Shown in pieces: positions 58,484 to 64,000 of a DNA stretch of 64,000 nt. Source of the DNA: Salinispora cortesiana. GTDB lineage: Bacteria > Actinomycetota > Actinomycetes > Mycobacteriales > Micromonosporaceae. The position numbers were made by a program, and so were the translations under genes. Under the pieces are notes generated by a model. That model had not been told where the DNA came from. It did not search any database and saw nothing but the letters and a program-made list of their open reading frames with translations. The stretch lies in NCBI RefSeq assembly GCF_000484695.1, contig NZ_AXVR01000013.1:1-64000 (forward strand). Direction: 5' to 3'. Each line of letters begins with the position of its first letter. Position 1 is the stretch's first letter.

Positions 58484-59326
58484 TCACTCCGTTGACCGGC
58501 GACCGCCTCCGGTGATCTCGTGGTACCGGCCGCGGTAGTGCAGCAGCGGCTCCGCCTCCTCGACCAGCTCGACGGCGACGATGGTGGCCTCCACCAGCAG
58601 CGCCCAGCCGTACTCCCGAGCGGTGTCGAGGCGGCAGCCTGTCCAGCCGCCGGCGTCCGACGGCACCGGGCCGTACTCGGTGTCGGTCCAGTCGTCGGTG
58701 GCGAAGAGGCCACCGGGCGAGGGAAAGAGCCCGGCGAACCGGTCGGCGAGCTGCCGGTGTGCCGGGCGAAGTGGCGCCACCGCGAAGCGCCCGGCCGCCT
58801 CGGCCGCCGCCCACAGCTCCGACTCCGGGTCGACCAACCCGAGTAGCCGGTCCGGCTCACCCTCTGCCACCAGCGTCGACGACACCGTCAGCCCGGCCGG
58901 TCCGGGTGCCGTCCAGAGCGTCACCGGCGTCGCCAGCCGACCGCGCAACCGGCGTACGGGGGACCGCTGGCCGGCGGGAACGGCGAACGGGTCGGTGTGG
59001 TGGATGTCGGCACCCGGCTCATGATTCACGTGGAACATTCTGCCGTCCCCGGACCGGGCCCAGCCGACGAAGCGTTCGTGTAGCCCGCCCGACAGCTCAT
59101 TGCAGTGCAGCGGCGCGAGCTGCGCCGCCGCCTCCGACAGCAACGTTCCCAGGTAGACGAGGAGCGCGGCTTGATCGTGTCGGTACTCCACCGATAGCGC
59201 GAGCCGTGCCGGCTGGCACGGCCATGGGGCGCCACAAGCCCGACACCGCCAGAGCGGGCGCATCGGTACGTGTGGCACCCCTCGGCCCGCGGCTGGGCGG
59301 CCCGCTGGCGGTCGTACTCCGCTCAC
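58484..59326 (-). CDS. CxxC actinobacterial domain fused to a flavin-reductase-like domain
   Basis: 280 residues. N-terminal domain (about 22-100): RPLWRCRACGAPWPCQPARLALSVEYRHDQAALLVYLGTLL with C28, C31 and C37, a domain often encoded alone in actinomycetes. C-terminal domain (about 120-270): RRLRGRLATPVTLWTAPGPAGLTVSSTLVAEGEPDRLLGLVDPESELW, a split-barrel FMN-binding fold, with late strand LVEATIVAVELVEEAEPLLHYRGRYHEI. No stop separates them. GTG 59326 overlaps the stop of the 74-residue gene (GTGA). Internal ATGs (59263 and near MFHVNHEPG) might give separate products. Confidence 0.75.
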   Translation of the reverse strand: MSGVRPPAGRPAAGRGVPHVPMRPLWRCRACGAPWPCQPARLALSVEYRHDQAALLVYLGTLLSEAAAQLAPLHCNELSGGLHERFVGWARSGDGRMFHVNHEPGADIHHTDPFAVPAGQRSPVRRLRGRLATPVTLWTAPGPAGLTVSSTLVAEGEPDRLLGLVDPESELWAAAEAAGRFAVAPLRPAHRQLADRFAGLFPSPGGLFATDDWTDTEYGPVPSDAGGWTGCRLDTAREYGWALLVEATIVAVELVEEAEPLLHYRGRYHEITGGGRRSTE

Positions 59327-59547
59327 CAGCGGCCGCCGTTGGCCCGCCAGGTCTGCGCCGGGGTCAGCCAGCCCACTCGACCCGGTCGGGGTGACTCCAC
59401 CGTCGGCCAGCTGGCCCACGCTGGTGGCTGCTGCGGCGGGGCCGGCACCCGCCCCACCGTCGTCGCTCCCCGCGGACTCGTCGCCGCCGGCCGGACCCTG
59501 CGCCGGTACCACCGCAACGCGCTGTTTCGTCGGAACAGTCTGAGCAT
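59323..59547 (-). CDS. Small basic protein of unknown function
   Basis: 74 residues. ATG 59547 has a strong GGAGGAGG 6 nt upstream. MLRLFRRNSALRWYRRRVRPAATSPRG is very Arg-rich; the end is VGWLTPAQTWRANGGRW. No known fold. GTGA overlap with the next gene supports reality. Probably first gene of this pair, divergent from the XRE regulator. Confidence 0.65.
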   Translation of the reverse strand: MLRLFRRNSALRWYRRRVRPAATSPRGATTVGRVPAPPQQPPAWASWPTVESPRPGRVGWLTPAQTWRANGGRW

Positions 59548-59738
59548 CGCTGCCTCCTCCAGCTAGTGGGTCGCCCCGACCGGGAGTGCTCGGGGCGACC
59601 CGACGCAGAACCGACTGCCGGGCGTCGCCTCCACCAGCCGGGCCGCGCAGCTTCCACCCTGGACTCAGTGGCTGGGGCAGGGGAGGATGCCAGTGCTTAC
59701 TACAGAGCGCGGTCACGTACTTACCTGGTAGGTGAGCG

Positions 59739-60527
59739 ATGAAGTTCGAGATGTGGATCCGGGCGCTGAAGGCCGCCCGTGCCGCTGCCAACGTTTCGCA
59801 AGAGGGGTTGGCAGCGATGATCAAATGGAGCCCGTCCCTGATCGCTGCCATCGAGACTGGTCGACGCCGTCCGACCATGGAGTTGGCGGTCGCCGCAGAT
59901 GATGTGCTGGGCACCGGTGGCCTCCTCGCCGAGCTACTCAAGGAGGCAGACCAGGAGCGGGGTCCCTCCTGGTTCGTGGCGTGGCGGGGCTACGAACAGC
60001 AGTCGACCCGGTTGCGCGCCTTTGAACCGTGTCTGGTGCCGGGCTTGCTCCAGACCGAGGAGTACGCCCGCGCGGTGATTTCGGCTGGCGGGCTACAGCA
60101 AGCTGCCGCAGTAGACGAGTTGGTTGCTATCCGCATGGAGCGCCAGCGATTGGTGTACCGGGATCCCCCGTTGTCGCAGGTGGTCTTCCTGATGGACGAG
60201 ATGGCAATTCGTTGACCGGTCGGTGGTCAGGCTGTGCTTGACGCGCAGCTTGACCGGCTGCTGGAGGTGGCCGAGCTACCGCAACTCCGGCTGCATGTTG
60301 TGCCACTCAGCGTCGGTGAGCACGTCGGTCTATCCGGCGGCTTCGTGTTGGTCGAGCTGACCGACGGTGAACAAGCGATCTATCTGGAAAACGCTGCCCG
60401 GGGGCACGTGGTCAACGACCCTGAGACCGTCCGCTTCATCAACCGCAAGTGGGATAGCGTGCTGGGCGAGGCGTTGTCCACAGGCACTTCGCTTGACATG
60501 ATTCGAAAGCTGAAGGTGACGTCATGA
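59739..60527 (+). pseudogene. XRE-family regulator with DUF5753 domain, interrupted by TGA
   Basis: ATG 59739; 158 codons, then TGA at 60213-60215, then open in the same frame to TGA at 60525-60527. Before the stop: HTH (LKAARAAANVSQEGLAAMIKWSPSLIAAIETGRRRPT) and the first part of DUF5753 (RAFEPCLVPGLLQTEEYARAVISAGG). After it: AVLDAQLDRLLEVAELPQLRLHVVPLSVGEHVGLSGGFVLVEL. Relatives read RRPVGG where this has R-stop-PVGG, so a single CGA-to-TGA change explains it. Total 262 codons, near the usual length. The truncated form keeps its DNA-binding domain. Confidence 0.85.
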
Positions 60528-60712
60528 CTGCTGTTGAACCGCACTGGCGCACGTCAACCCGTTCTGGGGATACCGGGGGCAACTGTGTCGAGGTGGCGGA
60601 CAACCTGGCCGGGGTGGTGTTGGTGCGCGACAGCAAGGACCGGCTCGGCCCCGCGCTGACGTTCGGTCCCGAGTCCTGGCGCACGTTCGTCGCCGCTACC
60701 CGCCTCCGCTGA
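60524..60712 (+). CDS. DUF397 domain protein
   Basis: 62 residues. WRTSTRSGDTGGNCVEVADNLAGVVLVRDSKDRLGPALTFGPESWRTFVAATR is a complete DUF397 domain. ATGA overlap with the XRE gene end. XRE-DUF5753 and DUF397 proteins work in pairs in actinomycetes, in control of development and in antitoxin-like partnerships. Here the partner gene is broken, though re-initiation could still express this gene. Confidence 0.92.
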   Translation: MTAVEPHWRTSTRSGDTGGNCVEVADNLAGVVLVRDSKDRLGPALTFGPESWRTFVAATRLR

Positions 60713-60813
60713 CCGGCAGCGCGCCTACCGGCTGCTTCCGACTTGGCAGCGGCCGGAGAACGGCGGCCGCCCAGCGACCGACGTGGCAGTCGCTGGGCGG
60801 CTTCGTGCGTTGA

Positions 60814-62070
60814 TCAGGGGGCAAGCAGGACGTTCCCGTTCGCTGAGTTGTCGTCCTCGGCGCCGTCGGGCTCGGGGTAGGGCCAGCCTTCGCCGTCTCC
60901 GATATCTGTTCCGGTGAAGCCCCAGACGATTTTGGCCTCCCACTGACCGGGCTGCGCGCCATCGAATATGGATTTCGGCGCGGACAACGGAAGATCAACA
61001 ACGGAGTCGGCATTCACCGCCAGTGCCGGTAGCCAGCATTGGTAGCGCGTACCGCTCGGGGTTTTCGACGTCGCGCACTTCGCGGGTAGCGAGGTGATCG
61101 TGACCTCGCCCGGCAGATCCACCGTCAGATAGGGGTCGGTGGCCCGTTGCGGCCCCTGGTTGCTGACGGTCAGGCTCAGCGTGCCGGACGCCGTGTCCGC
61201 GCCGTCCGGTACGAGCTGAACGTCATCCCCGCTGATGGAGAGGTCGGTGACTCGCGGGTTCGGCGGGAACGCGCTCGGCCCGCCCGACTGGACGAAGCCC
61301 TTGCCCGACCAGGAGTAGGTCCGCCACTGCGACTGCGCGAACCCCTCCACGATTCCTTCGCCGACCGCGTCCACGACCTCCACGTCGACGGCGGTGCCCT
61401 TCGCGCGGATCTTGCTAACCCAGGCGATGTCGTCGGTATGCCCGGTGACCAGACCCATCGTGACGATGTTGTCGGAGGAGTCCCGGTCAAAGGCGAGGAC
61501 CCGCGACTCGCCCATCTCGATTCCGCTGCAGTTGATCAGTGCGGCCGTCTCCTTCGCTCCGTCACGATCGAAATCAGCGTGGATTACCTCGGTGATTTTG
61601 ATCCGGAGTTCCGAGTTGGGCGCGAGCTGGGCGGTGCCGTCGGAGAACTTCACCCGTCCTGCTGGGCAGTGTTCTTTCAGGTAGTCGGGCCAGGCGGGAA
61701 GCTCCAGCGTGGCGTCGCCGAGCTCTGTCTTGCCGATCTGGCCGTCTGGTGGTGGTGTGCTGGGCGTGGCCGACGGGGTTGGGGAGGCGGATGGGGTGGG
61801 GGAACTGGATGGTGCCGGAGTCGTCAGGGTCGGCGTTGGCGTGTTCGCTGGTAGTACGGGTGGATCCTGGTTGGTCCAGGTTGACGCGATCGCTGGGGTT
61901 GCGGCGAGTATTGCCACGGCTAGGACGCCGGCGGCGACGAACCGGGTGGTACGGCGCCGACGGGCGACGTGTTGTGCGGCCGCGGCGCCGGCTGGGGTCG
62001 CCAGCGGTCCACTGGAGGTGAATGCGGCGAAGATGTCATCGAGGTTTTGGGTGTCGTCGTTCTCAGGCAT
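60814..62070 (-). CDS. Membrane-anchored partner of the ECF sigma factor, with DUF11-like domain
   Basis: 418 residues. Cytoplasmic about 45 residues (MPENDDTQNLDDIFAAFTSSGPL), helix FVAAGVLAVAILAATPAIA, Pro/Thr/Ser linker, then two outer regions: a calcium-binding-like segment (VIHADFDRDGAKETAALINC) and a DUF11-like beta domain (GTLSLTVSNQGPQRATDPYLTVDLPGEVTITSLPAKC). It overlaps the sigma gene by 8 nt, the position of anti-sigma factors, but it lacks a zinc HxxxCxxC motif. Anti-sigma role is an inference. Confidence 0.7.
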   Translation of the reverse strand: MPENDDTQNLDDIFAAFTSSGPLATPAGAAAAQHVARRRRTTRFVAAGVLAVAILAATPAIASTWTNQDPPVLPANTPTPTLTTPAPSSSPTPSASPTPSATPSTPPPDGQIGKTELGDATLELPAWPDYLKEHCPAGRVKFSDGTAQLAPNSELRIKITEVIHADFDRDGAKETAALINCSGIEMGESRVLAFDRDSSDNIVTMGLVTGHTDDIAWVSKIRAKGTAVDVEVVDAVGEGIVEGFAQSQWRTYSWSGKGFVQSGGPSAFPPNPRVTDLSISGDDVQLVPDGADTASGTLSLTVSNQGPQRATDPYLTVDLPGEVTITSLPAKCATSKTPSGTRYQCWLPALAVNADSVVDLPLSAPKSIFDGAQPGQWEAKIVWGFTGTDIGDGEGWPYPEPDGAEDDNSANGNVLLAP

Positions 62071-62635
62071 CGGTTTCCTCCGTCCCCGGGTCGGAGAGTG
62101 CGGCGGCTAGTGCGGCGCGGCCTCGGTGTAGCCAGGACTTCACGGTGCCGGTAGCGGCCCCTTCCTGGTCAGCGATCTCGGTGATGCTGAGGTCGGCCAC
62201 GTGGAAGAGGACTAGTGCCCGTCGCTGCTTTTCGGGCAGGGTGGCGAGTGCGCGGGCCAGCGCCACCCGGTCTGGGCTTGGCCCTTCGACTATGTCGTCC
62301 CGGCGAAACCGGGCGTGGGCGCGGGCGGCGCGGAGCCGACGCCAGCGGGAGCGGGCGACATTCATGGCGACGGTGCGGATCCAGGCTGCTGGATGGTCGT
62401 AGTGGACCAGTTTGTTCCAGCGGGGCCAGGCCCGGCTGAATGCCTCCTGGACTGCGTCGCGGGCATGGTCGATGTCAGCTGTGTAGGCGTAGAGCTGGAG
62501 CATCAGTGGTTGGAAAGTGGCGGCGTAGAACTCCTCGAAGCTGCCACTCACACCACTCACACCACCCGCGCCCTCCGTGACCGCGGGTGGCGGTTCCTCC
62601 CGGGTATCCCCCGGGCCGTGCATCCTTACCATCAC
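62063..62635 (-). CDS. ECF sigma factor (SigE-like family)
   Basis: 190 residues. Region 2: SFEEFYAATFQPLMLQLYAYTADIDHARDAVQEAFSRAWPRWNKL and AWIRTVAMNVARSRWRRLR. Region 4: LPEKQRRALVLFHVADLSITEIADQEGAATGTVKSWLHRGRAAL. GTG 62635 has GGGGAGG 7 nt upstream; ATG 62632 is next to it. Followed with overlap by the membrane partner. Target promoters are unknown. Confidence 0.92.
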   Translation of the reverse strand: MMVRMHGPGDTREEPPPAVTEGAGGVSGVSGSFEEFYAATFQPLMLQLYAYTADIDHARDAVQEAFSRAWPRWNKLVHYDHPAAWIRTVAMNVARSRWRRLRAARAHARFRRDDIVEGPSPDRVALARALATLPEKQRRALVLFHVADLSITEIADQEGAATGTVKSWLHRGRAALAAALSDPGTEETDA

Positions 62636-62732
62636 GTTGGCGCCTCCCCTGCTGGCTGGCCGTCTGATCGCGGCTCTACTCAGCAGACTCCCTGACACCA
62701 TCGCTGGTTGCGGTTCAACCGGGTCGAGACTT

Positions 62733-64000
62733 TCAGCGGCGGGGGGTGATGGTCGCCAGCAGTTCGGGCTGACGCCGGTCCAGCACGTCGCCGGCCAGGT
62801 AGGCGCCGAGCAGCGCCGCCCCCAGCCCGTACGCCGCGCCGATCGGTAGGGCCAGCCAGAGCCAGACGTCGCCGAGCAGCGCGGCGGCCACCACCATCGG
62901 GATCACCGCGACCGCCGAGGCGAGCATGGACAGAACGGCCAGGAAGCTGCGGGCCACCCCGGCGCCGCTGTTCAGCGCGAACGGGTTGCTCGTCTCCGGC
63001 AGGGAGTACGCCCCGAGTACGGACAGCAGGGTGTTGACCGCGAGCCCGGCGCCGAAGGTGGCGAGCAGGCTCCCCGCCGTCAGGCCGATCCACCCCGGCT
63101 GCCCCAGCACCAGGAGGGCGAGCACCCCGGAGATGATCAGAACCAGCGGCAGCAGGTAGAGCGAGAACGCTGCCATCCGGGCCCGTAGCTCCACCGCGCC
63201 CGGCACCCCCACAACCACGTGCGCCGCGTACGCGCTGCCGTCGAAGCCGAACTGGTTGGCCAGGGTTGCGGCGGCGAGCACCCCGACGAACACCATGGAG
63301 AGAGTGACCAGGACCGGGGACGAGGTGTCCAGGGCGCCGCCGCCGGTGTCCCCGGCGCCGCCGAGATTGAGCATGACCGGGACGAAGAGGCCGACCACGG
63401 CCAGCGTGATCAGGTTTGCCCGTCGGCGGGCGTCTCGCCACCAGTACCGCGCCTCCCGCGCCACCAACGCCCCGAAGCGGCCCCGGGGGAGCCAGCCCAG
63501 CAGCCGGGGGAAGAGCTGCGTGACGGCGGTGCCGGTGGCCCTCGGCCGGGTTGACGCCCGGCTGCTGCTCGTGGTGCCGACCATCGCCGACTCCAGCGAG
63601 CGAGACCACCAGGCCAGCAGCGCCACCACGGTCACTGCCGTGATCAGCAGCTTCACCGGTGCGGCCCAGACCCGCCCCTGCGCGACCTCGATGCCGATCG
63701 TCCACGGCGCGCCGAATGGCGTCCAGCCGACCACGGCCGCCACCTCGGCGAGCCGGTCCCAGTCCGCGTCCTGTAGCGCGGCGGCGGCGGCCAGCTGCAC
63801 CGGCGCGATCAGGGCGGCAGCCCCGGCCAGCAGGACCGCGGCCAGGTCGCGGACCCGACGCGAACGCAGCATCGTGGCGAAGGCGCTGGTGACGGCGCGG
63901 GCCCCGGCGACGCAGAGCAGCAGGCCAGCCAGCACCCCGACCGCCTGTGTGAGGGCGGCCGACCATCCGCCGAAGATGCCCGCGGTGAGGATCAAACCGC
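62733..64000 (-). CDS. ABC-type exporter membrane protein (partial)
   Basis: The frame runs from its stop at 62733 off the right edge, so the N-terminus is missing. The visible 420 or so residues have about eight or nine helices, with FGALVAREARYWWRDARRRANLITLAVVGLFVPVML typical of ABC-2 permeases, a short external loop GGAGDTGGGALDTSSP and LSVLGAYSLPETSNPFALNSGAGVARSFLAVLSML. An ATPase gene is likely beyond the window. Substrate unknown. Confidence 0.75.
   Translation of the reverse strand, partial: GLILTAGIFGGWSAALTQAVGVLAGLLLCVAGARAVTSAFATMLRSRRVRDLAAVLLAGAAALIAPVQLAAAAALQDADWDRLAEVAAVVGWTPFGAPWTIGIEVAQGRVWAAPVKLLITAVTVVALLAWWSRSLESAMVGTTSSSRASTRPRATGTAVTQLFPRLLGWLPRGRFGALVAREARYWWRDARRRANLITLAVVGLFVPVMLNLGGAGDTGGGALDTSSPVLVTLSMVFVGVLAAATLANQFGFDGSAYAAHVVVGVPGAVELRARMAAFSLYLLPLVLIISGVLALLVLGQPGWIGLTAGSLLATFGAGLAVNTLLSVLGAYSLPETSNPFALNSGAGVARSFLAVLSMLASAVAVIPMVVAAALLGDVWLWLALPIGAAYGLGAALLGAYLAGDVLDRRQPELLATITPRR

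Noticed and set aside
60213..60215. TGA in the XRE gene as a selenocysteine codon
   Set aside because: The expected residue is Arg in an RRPVGG motif, no SECIS-like structure is apparent just after it, and the protein is a regulator without redox chemistry.

Overview
The window is about 70% G+C chromosomal DNA of an actinomycete. The gene set and order fit Micromonosporaceae, possibly Salinispora or a close relative: ino1 beside a PadR regulator, a class A penicillin-binding protein, the rpsF-ssb-rpsR-rplI-dnaB block, the proteasome activator Bpa, XRE/DUF397 pairs and several DUF families restricted to actinobacteria. The genus is an inference from gene content; no rRNA is present. I saw no tRNA, rRNA, CRISPR array, insertion sequence or prophage.

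Layout. 0-4 kb: the end of an unrecognised gene, a GNAT acetyltransferase broken by one stop codon and bracketed by two copies of a 33-nt hairpin, a membrane protein, then padR-ino1 (inositol synthesis) with a near-perfect palindromic operator. 4-12 kb: DUF5318, a bifunctional PBP with unusual low-complexity ends, two polytopic GT-C-like membrane proteins and endonuclease IV. 12-16 kb: the S6-SSB-S18-L9-DnaB replication/ribosome block, with a strongly structured non-coding stretch before rpsF and a DnaA-box cluster before dnaB. 16-24 kb: a phosphoribosyltransferase, two GT87-type glycosyltransferases and the molybdenum cofactor cluster moaC-mog-moeA-moaE. 24-35 kb: an AAA ATPase, a 1067-residue fusion of an endonuclease Q-like PHP nuclease with a UvrD-type helicase, a metallophosphoesterase, moaD, moaA, fructosamine kinase, DUF4192 and mobA. 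The window therefore carries the path from GTP to guanylated Moco (moaA, moaC, moaD, moaE, mog, moeA, mobA) in separate transcription units.

35-50 kb is mostly single-gene housekeeping and regulation: a beta-propeller protein, an Lrp regulator divergent from a dimethylargininase-like enzyme, a branched-chain-amino-acid-type binding lipoprotein, Bpa, prephenate dehydratase, arginine deiminase and several domains of unknown function. 50-59 kb: an orphan sensor kinase followed by an RsbW-like ATPase, a rhodanese-GDPD pair, two LytR-CpsA-Psr ligases, a sugar-nucleotide dehydratase, and the yjcH-actP acetate uptake pair. 59-64 kb: a fused CxxC/flavin-reductase gene, an XRE regulator broken by one in-frame TGA next to an intact DUF397 partner, an ECF sigma factor with an atypical membrane partner, and the start of an ABC-type membrane protein cut by the window edge.

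A theme across the window is leaderless transcription. At least 18 genes have a TANNNT hexamer ending 6-7 nt before an ATG or GTG and no Shine-Dalgarno sequence. I used this to fix many start codons. The observations I rank highest are the EndoQ-helicase fusion, the DnaA boxes before dnaB, the structured region before rpsF and the CTAG palindromes at the AAA ATPase promoter.
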